Of a DNA stretch of 64,000 nt, positions 34,514-43,217 are shown piece after piece. Numbering within the stretch: position 1 is the first letter of the stretch; each line of letters starts with the position of its first letter. A model generated the notes under the pieces. It was not told the DNA's origin. It ran no database searches and saw nothing but the letters and a program-made list of their open reading frames with translations. The position numbers and the translations under genes are program-made. Origin of the DNA: G963662905 sp963676415 (GTDB lineage: Bacteria; Bacteroidota; Bacteroidia; Bacteroidales; WRLA01); the NCBI GenBank assembly GCA_963676415.1, contig OY781097.1:3534001-3598000 (forward strand), written 5' to 3'.

Positions 34514-35071
34514 ATGAACTTACGACATTATATATCGATTTTGAGATATCCTTATGAATTTATGAAATTTAAGAGATTTGGTGACAATATCCGATTAGGT
34601 TCTGGAGGAAAAATATCTAGACCAGATGAGATATCTATTGGGTGCAATCTTTATATCGGCCCACATTTTATAATTTCACCTCGGAATTTATCTTTTGGTA
34701 ATAACATCTTAATTGGGCCAAATTTTCTCTTGGAGGGAGAAGATCATGTATTTTCTAAACCAGGTTATACAATTTGGGAAACGCGTAAGGAAAAAAAAAT
34801 AGGTTATAACATAATAGAAAATGATGTTTGGATTGGAGGGAATGTAACGGTTCTCAAGAATGTAAAAATTGGTGAGGGATGCATCGTAGCTGCGGGAAGT
34901 GTTGTGGTAAAAGATTTGCCTCCTTACAGCATATGTGTTGGAGTTCCTTGCAAACCTGTAAAGTGTAGATTTACTGATGACCAACTTGAATTTCACCTTA
35001 AGGCTATTAAATCTAATTATTCACTAGCCGATATAGTTCTTAACAGAAAAAAAAGTAGTAAAAACTCATAA
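34514..35071 (+). CDS. Hexapeptide-repeat acyltransferase
   Basis: The 185-residue beta-helix protein contains IRLGSGGKISRPDEISIGCNLYIGPHFIIS, LSFGNNILIGPNFLLEGEDHVF and the C-terminal set WIGGNVTVLKNVKIGEGCIVAAGSVVVKDLPPYSICVGVPCK. The His in GEDHVF is the probable catalytic residue. It is third of three acyltransferases in the locus and follows the 138-bp gap, so it may start a separate transcription segment. Confidence 0.85.
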   Translation: MNLRHYISILRYPYEFMKFKRFGDNIRLGSGGKISRPDEISIGCNLYIGPHFIISPRNLSFGNNILIGPNFLLEGEDHVFSKPGYTIWETRKEKKIGYNIIENDVWIGGNVTVLKNVKIGEGCIVAAGSVVVKDLPPYSICVGVPCKPVKCRFTDDQLEFHLKAIKSNYSLADIVLNRKKSSKNS

Positions 35072-35079
35072 AAATTATC

Positions 35080-37206
35080 ATGCATCAACTTACCCAACAA
35101 CTTAAATCCGGTAAAATGGAAGTTATGGAAGTGCCTTTTCCCGCTCTAAATAAAGGCTATATAATGGTACGTAATCATTATTCAGTGATTAGCTCTGGTA
35201 CAGAAGGTAAAACTGTTACGGATGCCCGAAAGGGATATATTGCTAAAGCTAAGAGTAGGCAAAAAGAAGTTAAACAAGTCGTTGAAATGGTCAAAACCAA
35301 TGGGTTATTGCCTACTTATAAGCTTGTTATGAATAAATTAGAAGCTCCTGCCTCTTTAGGATACAGTACTGCTGGTGAAGTTATTGCAATAGGTGAGGGC
35401 GTTACAAATTTTGCGGTTGGTGATTTTGTTGCCTGTGGCGGTGGTACTGCCTGTCATGCCGATGTTGTTTCCGTACCTATCAATTTAGCTGTCAAAGTGC
35501 CTAAACATGTAGAGTTAAAACAAGCAGCATTTTCTACTATCGCAGCTATTGCCATTCAAGGAATTCGCCAGGCTGACTTGAGATTAGGAGAAAATTGTCT
35601 TATTATTGGAATGGGAATAATCGGGCAACTAACATATAAAATATTAGAAGCATCTGGCATTAATCCGATTGGTATTGATGTTTCTGAAGAGATAGTGAAG
35701 CAATCTAATCATGTTGGGATAAAACATGTATATAATCGTAATCAGGAGGGTATAAACGATATTATTCTTAATTATACTTCTGGGAACGGGGCCGATTCAA
35801 CAATAATTACCGCAGGTACATCTTCACTAGATCCAATTGAATTTGCAGGTGAAATGGCGAGGAAGAAGGGGAAAGTAGTAATTGTTGGTGCTGTTCCTAC
35901 TGGATTTAGCAGACCAAATTACTATAAAAAGGAGCTTGAGCTCAAAATGTCTTCATCTTATGGTCCAGGAAGGTCGGATTTGAATTATGAAGAAAAAGGA
36001 ATCGATTATCCAATTGCTTATGTTCGATGGACCGAAAACAGGAATATGCAATCTTTTATTGATTTATTGTCACAACAAAGAATTGATATCTCTAAATTAA
36101 TTTCACATACCTTTTCTTTGCAGGATGCTCCGAAGGCTTATGATATGATTTTGGCCAGGGAAGAACCTTTTGCGGGTATTGTTATTGAGTATGATTCTAA
36201 GGTGGAATTGAAAAAAGTAGTTACTAAAAATAATGTTAATTATGCTCCTGATGCTGTTAATGTTGGTTTTATTGGAGCAGGTTCTTTTGCTCAAGGTTCC
36301 TTATTACCCAATATAAAAGGTCTTTGTAATTTTATTGGTGTTGTGACAGGTAGAGGCAATACGGCTAAATATGTTGGGGATAAGTATAGTTTTAGTTTTT
36401 TAGCATCAAAAAGTGAAGAAATAGTTTTTAATAATCAGATTAATACAGTGTTTATCACCACCCGACATAATTTGCATGCCGATAATGTAATTATGGCGAT
36501 AAATAATAATAAGCATGTGTTTGTAGAGAAACCTTTGGCTATGACTGAAGATGAATTAGCTGATATCAAAAAAGCTTATGAGCATTCAGAGCATAAAAGT
36601 GTTATGGTTGGTTTTAACAGAAGGTTTGCTCCTGCTGTTTTAGAATTAAAGAACGCTTTTCTTGAAGAGCAGAGCAAATCAATTCTTATTCGGGTTAATT
36701 CCGGTATTATGCCAATTGATCATTGGGTTAATGATCCAGAGATTGGCGGTGGCCGAATTATTGGTGAGGCTTGTCATTTTATAGATTTAGCCATGCATTT
36801 AGCCGATAGCCCAATTATATCTGTCTCTGCCGACTTTATGAATGATCCGAATGATCTAAATAATACTGTATCAATTAATCTAAAAATGAAAAATGGGAGT
36901 ATTGCTTCGATAAATTATTTTGCGAATGGAAATAAAGGTGTTCCAAAGGAATATATTGAAGTATATTCGGGAGGAACAATTGCCCAGATCGACGATTTTA
37001 AAAACCTAAAGATATTCGGAAAGAAAAATAAGTCAATCAAATATAAAGGTCAGGACAAAGGGCATGCTAAAGGTGTACAGAGTTTCTTGCGGTCAATTAA
37101 AGAAGCTAAGCCATGTCCCATACCATTTGAGGATTCATATTTATCTACTTTGGCTACATTTAAAGTGATTGAAAGCATAAAAACAAATAGAAAAATTCAA
37201 TTATAG
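35080..37206 (+). CDS. Bi-domain oxidoreductase: MDR dehydrogenase plus Gfo/Idh/MocA
   Basis: The 708-residue protein joins a medium-chain dehydrogenase-like half (residues 1-375: YSVISSGTEG, ASLGYSTAGEVIAIGEGVTNFAVGDFVACGG, NCLIIGMGIIGQL) to a Gfo/Idh/MocA half (390-708: VNVGFIGAGSFAQGSLLPNI, NKHVFVEKPLAMTEDEL with the catalytic Lys, GEACHFIDLAMHLA). This fused type is common in Bacteroidota polysaccharide loci. It probably makes or modifies a nucleotide- or lipid-linked sugar by oxidation and reduction. The exact reaction is unknown. It abuts the next gene. Confidence 0.88.
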   Translation: MHQLTQQLKSGKMEVMEVPFPALNKGYIMVRNHYSVISSGTEGKTVTDARKGYIAKAKSRQKEVKQVVEMVKTNGLLPTYKLVMNKLEAPASLGYSTAGEVIAIGEGVTNFAVGDFVACGGGTACHADVVSVPINLAVKVPKHVELKQAAFSTIAAIAIQGIRQADLRLGENCLIIGMGIIGQLTYKILEASGINPIGIDVSEEIVKQSNHVGIKHVYNRNQEGINDIILNYTSGNGADSTIITAGTSSLDPIEFAGEMARKKGKVVIVGAVPTGFSRPNYYKKELELKMSSSYGPGRSDLNYEEKGIDYPIAYVRWTENRNMQSFIDLLSQQRIDISKLISHTFSLQDAPKAYDMILAREEPFAGIVIEYDSKVELKKVVTKNNVNYAPDAVNVGFIGAGSFAQGSLLPNIKGLCNFIGVVTGRGNTAKYVGDKYSFSFLASKSEEIVFNNQINTVFITTRHNLHADNVIMAINNNKHVFVEKPLAMTEDELADIKKAYEHSEHKSVMVGFNRRFAPAVLELKNAFLEEQSKSILIRVNSGIMPIDHWVNDPEIGGGRIIGEACHFIDLAMHLADSPIISVSADFMNDPNDLNNTVSINLKMKNGSIASINYFANGNKGVPKEYIEVYSGGTIAQIDDFKNLKIFGKKNKSIKYKGQDKGHAKGVQSFLRSIKEAKPCPIPFEDSYLSTLATFKVIESIKTNRKIQL

Positions 37207-38367
37207 ATGTTGATTCAAGATTCTTTTGAACAGCTGGAGAAGTATATTATTAAAGAAAAATTTATTGGTTATGATCCCTATGATACTTTATGTTCATACA
37301 TCCCTTTTAAAACTTTGGGCAAGTGGCCTTCAGCAATTGCTACTCAGATTCAAAAACGAAATCCAATAAATATTCGTCCCATATTAGGTATTAAAAAGGA
37401 TGTAAACCCTAAGGCTTATGGACTTTTTTTGCAAGCGTATTCAATTTTATATAGAAAAACAAATGATGCAGCCTATTTAAAAAAAGCTGATTTTTTTTAT
37501 ACATGGTTAAGTAAAAATTATTCTAAAGGATATTCTGGTAAATGTTGGGGGTACAATTTTCCATGGTCAAACCCCAAAAAATATATGGATGCATTTGTAC
37601 CAAGTGCTGTTGTTACTGGATTTGTTGCGAAAGGTCTGTATGAGTATTACCAAATAACGAAGAAGAAAAAAGTGATTGAGCTACTGGAAAGTGCTTCAGT
37701 TTTTTTGGATCAAGACCTTGAGAAAGTTATTGATGAAAGAGGTTTGAGTATTAGCTATACACCGATTCAGAAAGATATATGTTATAATGCCAGTTTATTA
37801 GCTGCGGAAACATTTGCTAAAACATATTTATTAACTAATAATGTCAGTTTGAAGTCAATGGCTATAGACGCTGTAAACTTTGTGCTAAGTAAGCAAAAGC
37901 CTGATGGCAAATGGAATTACAGCTCAAATCTTCAACAAACGAGCGAACAAAGCCAAATCGATTTTCATCAAGGTTATGTATTGGAAAGTATTTTCGAGAT
38001 TAAATCAGTTTTAAATATTAAGAACATAGCTTGGGAGAAGGCTTTAACCAAAGGATTAGAGTTTTATATAGAAAAACAATTCCATTCAAGTGGTCGTTCT
38101 TATTGGCGTATTCCGAAAAAATATCCAGTTGAAATCCATAATCAAAGCCAAGGGATGATTACATTGTTGAAGTTGAAAGATTACCATACTGAAGCATTGA
38201 ATTTTGCGAAGATAATTGGTCAATGGACAATTAACAATATGCAGGCGAAAGATGGTCATTTTTATTATCAAAAATTTAGATTCCATGTGCACAAAATATC
38301 ATATATGCGTTGGAGCAATGCCTGGATGTTTCTCGCACTTACATATTTAAAAATAGAGAACAAATAG
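37207..38367 (+). CDS. VpsJ-like polysaccharide biosynthesis protein
   Basis: The 386-residue soluble protein has repeating helix pairs with aromatic-rich turns (AYGLFLQAYSILYRKTNDAAYL, GKCWGYNFPWSNP, QKPDGKWNYSSNL, MQAKDGHFYYQKFRFHVHKI), the look of an (alpha/alpha)6 barrel. Similar proteins, named after VpsJ of Vibrio, sit beside bi-domain oxidoreductases and DUF354 genes in exopolysaccharide loci. A catalytic role is not established. It begins directly after the previous stop and ends one base before the next start. Confidence 0.7.
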   Translation: MLIQDSFEQLEKYIIKEKFIGYDPYDTLCSYIPFKTLGKWPSAIATQIQKRNPINIRPILGIKKDVNPKAYGLFLQAYSILYRKTNDAAYLKKADFFYTWLSKNYSKGYSGKCWGYNFPWSNPKKYMDAFVPSAVVTGFVAKGLYEYYQITKKKKVIELLESASVFLDQDLEKVIDERGLSISYTPIQKDICYNASLLAAETFAKTYLLTNNVSLKSMAIDAVNFVLSKQKPDGKWNYSSNLQQTSEQSQIDFHQGYVLESIFEIKSVLNIKNIAWEKALTKGLEFYIEKQFHSSGRSYWRIPKKYPVEIHNQSQGMITLLKLKDYHTEALNFAKIIGQWTINNMQAKDGHFYYQKFRFHVHKISYMRWSNAWMFLALTYLKIENK

Positions 38368-39483
38368 ATGAAATATTTATTCTTTTTCGTTCATCCATCA
38401 AAATTCCATGTCTTTAGGAATACGATTAATTTTTTGATCAATAAGGGGCATACAGTTAAAGTTCTTATTACTTCTAAAGATGTATTAGAAGACTTGGTAA
38501 AAACGGAAGACTGGGATTCTGAGAACATTTTTCCAAATGGACGCAAAATGAAGGGAGTACCAGCGTATTTGAGTGCTGCAATTAATACGTTTCGCACAGT
38601 TGTGCGACTTTCAAAAAGAATACAACAAGATAAGTATGATTTGTTTATCACTGATGATCTTTTAGTCATTAATGGATGGTTTAAGAAGATTCCCACTATC
38701 CTATTGCAAGATGATGATGTTACTGCCGTTCCGGAATCAGCATTACTACATAAATTTACAAAGCATATCCTCACTCAAAGCTATTCAAATATGGGGAAAA
38801 ACGAGCATAAAAAAATCCCTATGTACAGTTTTAAAGAGTTAGGATATTTATATCCTTCAAAGTTTATTCCTGATGAGTCGGTTGTTAAGCAGTTTAATCC
38901 ATCGTTTGGGGATTATTTTATATTGAGGTTAGTTTCCTTGAGATCTACTCATGATACAGGTAAATCAGGTTTAACTAATGAAGATGTTTCTAGGTTGATC
39001 GAAATACTGGAAGAGAAAGGAAAGGTATTTATTACATCAGAAAGAGAATTACCAGGTAAGTTTGAGAAGTACAGAATTTCATTACCAGTTGACAAAATTG
39101 CTCATGCCTTATATTATGCAAAAATCTTAATAGCAGACAGTCAAACTATGTCTGCAGAAGCCGGAGTACTAGGTACACCTTATATCAGATACAATGATTT
39201 TGTAGGTAAAATTAGCTATTTAGAAGATCTTGAACAAAATTATAAATTGGGTTATGGAATTAAGACGAAAGATAAGGATCAACTATTTGCTAAGGTTCAA
39301 ATGCTTTTAACTACTGATAACCTAAATGATTTATGGGAGGAGAAAAGAAACAAAATGCTTGATGACAAAATCGATCTTACAGATTACATGATATGGCTTT
39401 TCGAAAATTATCCTGACAGTTTAGAAACAATACAAAAGAATCCTGATTATCAAAAGAGGTTTAAATCAATTAAATCAAATTAG
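38368..39483 (+). CDS. DUF354 family protein (GT-B-like), paralogue 1
   Basis: The 371-residue protein begins MKYLFFFVHPSKFHVFRNTINFLINKGHTVKVLI and has ILLQDDDVTAVPESALLHKF, KVFITSERELPGKFEKYRIS and ILIADSQTMSAEAGVLGTPYIRYNDFVGKISYLEDLE. These are DUF354 hallmarks; the fold resembles UDP-GlcNAc 2-epimerases and GT-B transferases. Its function is unknown. It is clearly related to the gene at 42121, with the amidotransferase and a membrane protein between them. Confidence 0.82.
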   Translation: MKYLFFFVHPSKFHVFRNTINFLINKGHTVKVLITSKDVLEDLVKTEDWDSENIFPNGRKMKGVPAYLSAAINTFRTVVRLSKRIQQDKYDLFITDDLLVINGWFKKIPTILLQDDDVTAVPESALLHKFTKHILTQSYSNMGKNEHKKIPMYSFKELGYLYPSKFIPDESVVKQFNPSFGDYFILRLVSLRSTHDTGKSGLTNEDVSRLIEILEEKGKVFITSERELPGKFEKYRISLPVDKIAHALYYAKILIADSQTMSAEAGVLGTPYIRYNDFVGKISYLEDLEQNYKLGYGIKTKDKDQLFAKVQMLLTTDNLNDLWEEKRNKMLDDKIDLTDYMIWLFENYPDSLETIQKNPDYQKRFKSIKSN

Positions 39484-39486
39484 ATT

Positions 39487-41502
39487 ATGTGTGGAATTTT
39501 TGGAGTCATTACAGCAAAAGGATCGGATTACAGTGAAGGTTTTCTAACGAAAGCTTTAAATTCTTTGGGAAATCTTTCACAGAGCAGGGGGAAGGATTCT
39601 TCGGGTTTGTGTAGTTTTAATCCTTCCGAAAAACAAATTGAAGTCATAAAAGGGCCTGTTCCGATTGGAAAACTTTTGCGGTCCGATTTGGCTGCAAGTT
39701 CGGTATCCAAAGCGTTTTCTTCGGATGGTTCAATGTCAAGATACTCTTTTGGTCATGCGCGCTTAGTAACCAATGGCAGCCAACTGAATGATGATAACAA
39801 CCAACCCGTTGTTAAGGATGGTATTGTGGCAGTTCATAATGGTATTGTTGTTAATGTTGATAAACTCTGGAAAGTGAATACGGATATCCACCGAAATTTT
39901 GAAATTGACACCGAAGTAATGCTATCTTTGGTTCGAAAAAACAGCACTCAAATGTCTTTGAAATCTGCTGTTTCAAAGATGGTTAGTGATGTGTTTGGAA
40001 CTGTGGCTACTGCAATGGTTTTAAACGATATCAATAAATTCATACTGGCTACCAATAATGGATCCTTATACTATATTCAGTCCGGCGATATTTTGTTTTT
40101 CGCCAGCGAACGTTTTATGCTCAGTGAATTTGAAAAGAAAACAGATCTATCATCTATTGAACCGTATAAGGTAGAACAACTAATGCCCAACAGCGGATTA
40201 CTTATAGATCTGGATTCATTTATAAAAGAAGGTTTTGCTTTTAATGAACCACTGGTTTCGCAAAAAGAAATCTTACATGAAGCAATACCTATTTCTATTC
40301 AAATGCTTAAATCGGATAAGGCACAAAGATCAACGGTTGTAGATCTTAATTTTATACACTTGAATCCTCAAGCTGAAAAAGAGCAGGCTATTCTTGATTA
40401 TCCTGAAGAAAAGATCAGGGCACTGAAAAGGTGTACCACATGCCTGCTGCCGGAAACTTTTCCTTTTATTCATTTCCATGAGGATGGTGAGTGTAATTAT
40501 TGTAAAAATTATAAAAAGAAAAACCAGCCTAGATCCATTCAGGAATTGCAGAAGCTTGTAGAACCCTATCGGAAAAAAGACGGAAAAGCTGATATCCTGA
40601 TTCCCTTCAGTGGTGGGCGTGATAGTACATATGTTTTGCATGTAGTAAAAGAAGAACTGGGATTAAATCCTGTTGCATTTACTTACGATTGGGGTATGGT
40701 AACAGATTTGGCCAGGAGAAATATTGCCAGAACTTGTGGGAAACTTGGGGTTGAAAATATTATTGTTGCTGCTGATATCCACTGGAAAAGAGAAAATATC
40801 AGAAAGAATATAAAAGCCTGGCTTAAAAATCCTGTCTTAGGAATGATACCTTTGTTCATGGCAGGAGATAAATTCTTTTTCTATTATGCGCATAAGGTGA
40901 AAAAACAGTTGGGGATAGATCTGGAAATTTGGGGCGTAAATGAGTTGGAGAATACAAATTTTAAAACAGGCTTTGCGGGATTAGCGCCCCAGTTTGATAA
41001 AAAACGAATCTATTCAATTTCTTTGGCGAACCAATTGAAACTTTTTGCTTATGTAGGACTTAACCTTTTGAAAAGTCCAGGATATATAAATCAGTCGATG
41101 ATTGACAGTCTTGGGTCCTTTGCTTCGCGCTATATCACACCAAAAGCAGATTATTTTCACCTGTTTGACTATATGCATTGGGATGAAAAGCATATAGAAA
41201 AGATTTTATTTGAAAACTACGATTGGGAAAAAGCGGTCGATACATCTTCTACATGGAGAATAGGCGATGGAACTGCTAGTTTTTATAATTATATTTATAC
41301 ACGTGTAGCCGGTTTTAGTGAAAATGATACCTTCAGGAGCAACCAGATCAGAGAAGGGATGTTGAGTAGGGAAGAGGCGCTTGCCTTGATCTACGAAGAA
41401 AACAAACCCCGATATAATTCTTTGAAATGGTATCTGGAAATAATTGGTTTGGATTATGAATCAACGATTAAACGGATTAATGAGATTCCAGCTCTTTTCT
41501 AG
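39487..41502 (+). CDS. Fused class II glutaminase and N-acetyl-sugar amidotransferase
   Basis: The 671-residue protein begins MCGIFGVITAKG, with Cys2 as the nucleophile of a class II (Ntn) glutaminase domain (residues 1-260: YSFGHARLVTNG, AVHNGIVVN). After a linker, CTTCLLPETFPFIHFHEDGECNYC (about 317-340) is the Cys4 zinc-like motif, and ADILIPFSGGRDSTYVLHVV (about 376-395) the PP-loop ATPase of the WbpG/PseA amidotransferase family. Glutamine-derived ammonia would be channelled to an ATP-activated sugar acetamido or carboxyl group, giving an amidine or amide. Standalone WbpG-type proteins use a separate HisH-like glutaminase, so this fusion is notable. Confidence 0.85.
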   Translation: MCGIFGVITAKGSDYSEGFLTKALNSLGNLSQSRGKDSSGLCSFNPSEKQIEVIKGPVPIGKLLRSDLAASSVSKAFSSDGSMSRYSFGHARLVTNGSQLNDDNNQPVVKDGIVAVHNGIVVNVDKLWKVNTDIHRNFEIDTEVMLSLVRKNSTQMSLKSAVSKMVSDVFGTVATAMVLNDINKFILATNNGSLYYIQSGDILFFASERFMLSEFEKKTDLSSIEPYKVEQLMPNSGLLIDLDSFIKEGFAFNEPLVSQKEILHEAIPISIQMLKSDKAQRSTVVDLNFIHLNPQAEKEQAILDYPEEKIRALKRCTTCLLPETFPFIHFHEDGECNYCKNYKKKNQPRSIQELQKLVEPYRKKDGKADILIPFSGGRDSTYVLHVVKEELGLNPVAFTYDWGMVTDLARRNIARTCGKLGVENIIVAADIHWKRENIRKNIKAWLKNPVLGMIPLFMAGDKFFFYYAHKVKKQLGIDLEIWGVNELENTNFKTGFAGLAPQFDKKRIYSISLANQLKLFAYVGLNLLKSPGYINQSMIDSLGSFASRYITPKADYFHLFDYMHWDEKHIEKILFENYDWEKAVDTSSTWRIGDGTASFYNYIYTRVAGFSENDTFRSNQIREGMLSREEALALIYEENKPRYNSLKWYLEIIGLDYESTIKRINEIPALF

Positions 41503-41532
41503 GTTTTTGAACAAAAATTAACATATATTTTT

Positions 41533-42105
41533 ATGAGCCGATTCATTTTAGCAGTTTTTGTATTTCTTAGCCTGTCTGTTACAGCTCAAAATAGTGAAGA
41601 GCCTATATATAGCCCAAAGAAACAATGGTTTCTTTCTTCTACGGTAGGAATGCAAATGTCAGGCATCAAATCAGAAGACTTTATCAGTTCAAATTTTACA
41701 CCAGCATTTTCCTTGTCAGCCGGGACTTGGTTTACTAATGAGCTGGCTTTACAATTATCATATAAAGGTTTTTATTTCAATACGATTAGTGATGATGTGA
41801 AACATCATTATAATTTCATTTATGGGGAGTTGGTTTTTAACTTGAATGAAATGCTCAATGGTTCTGCCATATGGGATAAGAATTGGAGTTTACTAATACA
41901 TCCGGGTGCGGGTATTTTTTATAACAAGCACTATGATAGCCCCAATATATGTGCAAACCTTGGATTAATGACTGCTTATAAAATTAATACTAAGTTTGAA
42001 GTGCTTTTTGATGCTTCAGGGATTTTTGGCTATGATATTTATCAGGGAGATGATGATATACTTCCATCTTTGGCATTTGGCTTACGATATTCTTTTCAGA
42101 ATTAA
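41533..42105 (+). CDS. Outer-membrane beta-barrel protein
   Basis: The 190-residue protein has a signal peptide (MSRFILAVFVFLSLSVTAQ) and alternating strands ending with the aromatic residue expected at a barrel C-terminus (LAFGLRYSFQN). The pattern (FLSSTVGMQMSG, LSLSAGTWFTNELALQLSYKGFYF, LLIHPGAGIFY) resembles small eight-stranded barrels. It stands within the sugar locus and may have a role in the export or anchoring of the glycan, which is inference. Confidence 0.75.
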   Translation: MSRFILAVFVFLSLSVTAQNSEEPIYSPKKQWFLSSTVGMQMSGIKSEDFISSNFTPAFSLSAGTWFTNELALQLSYKGFYFNTISDDVKHHYNFIYGELVFNLNEMLNGSAIWDKNWSLLIHPGAGIFYNKHYDSPNICANLGLMTAYKINTKFEVLFDASGIFGYDIYQGDDDILPSLAFGLRYSFQN

Positions 42106-42120
42106 AGACATTTCTCCGCA

Positions 42121-43215
42121 TTGAATTACCTTTTTGATATCGGTCACCCAGCTCATGTACATCTCTTCAAAAATGTGATAAGAGCTTTAATCAAAAATGG
42201 ACACGAGGTAGTAATTTCTGCAAAAAAAACAAATGGAATAGAGAGCCTGCTTATTTATGAGGGCTTTTCTTTTATTTCGTTGGGAAAGAAAGGAAGTAAC
42301 TTAGTAGCTAAGATACTTAAGCAACTGTATTTTTCTTTTCGCATATATCGAATTCTACGTACGAGAAATATTGATATTGCCATGGGTGTATCAATATCAA
42401 TTGCACAGGCTGCGAAATTTACAAAGACTAATGCAATTGTTTTTGATGATGATGATATCTCGGCAACTCCTGTTTTTGCTGCATTGAGCCATTCTTTGGC
42501 GAATTATGTGCTTTCCCCTTCAATTTTACAAGCCGAACGTAATAGAGAGAAAGATATTTTTCATCATTCTTATCATGAACTGGCCTATCTTCATCCAAAT
42601 TATTTTAAACCGGATCTTTCCGTATTATCTAAATTAGGTTTAGAAGATGGAGAAAAGTACTCCATAATCAGATTTTCAGCTTTAAAAGCTCATCATGACA
42701 TTAATGAAAGGGGTATTTCAAAAACTCAGGCTGAAATAATTATTGAGCATTTGTTGCATTACGGGAAAGTCTATATTACATCGGAAAAAGAGCTTCCCGC
42801 TAATTTAGAACCTTATCGTTTATCCCTTGCTTTTTCTGAGTTTCATTCATTCCTCTCATATGCTAATGTTCTTGTCTGTGATAGCCAATCTGTAGCAGCT
42901 GAGGCAGCTGTTCTGGGGGTACCTTCAGTGAGGATCAATACTTTTGTTGGCAGGATTTCCTATCTGGAAGAAATGGAAAAAAGATACCAGCTTACATATG
43001 GATATTTGCCTGAAAATTTTAGTGGGGCTATTGAGAGAATAGAAGCAATTTTAAAAAATGAGGATACGCAAATTATTTTTAAGGAACGAAGGAGGAAACT
43101 TCTTTCAGAAAAGATAGACCTATCTGCTTTTATTATTTGGCTCATTGAAAATTACCCTTTAAGTGTAAAGCAGATTAAAGAAAATCCAGAATATCAATTA
43201 AAATATATATCATAA
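42121..43215 (+). CDS. DUF354 family protein (GT-B-like), paralogue 2
   Basis: The 364-residue protein starts with TTG, giving MNYLFDIGHPAHVHLFKNVIRALIKNGHEVVISA, the standard DUF354 beginning. VFDDDDISATPVFAALSH, KVYITSEKELPANLEPYRLS and VLVCDSQSVAAEAAVLGVPSVRINTFVGRISYLEEME match the paralogue at 38368 segment by segment. Its biochemical role is unknown; co-location with the amidotransferase and WecB suggests a glycosyltransferase or epimerase-like step. Confidence 0.82.
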   Translation: MNYLFDIGHPAHVHLFKNVIRALIKNGHEVVISAKKTNGIESLLIYEGFSFISLGKKGSNLVAKILKQLYFSFRIYRILRTRNIDIAMGVSISIAQAAKFTKTNAIVFDDDDISATPVFAALSHSLANYVLSPSILQAERNREKDIFHHSYHELAYLHPNYFKPDLSVLSKLGLEDGEKYSIIRFSALKAHHDINERGISKTQAEIIIEHLLHYGKVYITSEKELPANLEPYRLSLAFSEFHSFLSYANVLVCDSQSVAAEAAVLGVPSVRINTFVGRISYLEEMEKRYQLTYGYLPENFSGAIERIEAILKNEDTQIIFKERRRKLLSEKIDLSAFIIWLIENYPLSVKQIKENPEYQLKYIS

Positions 43216-43217
43216 CT

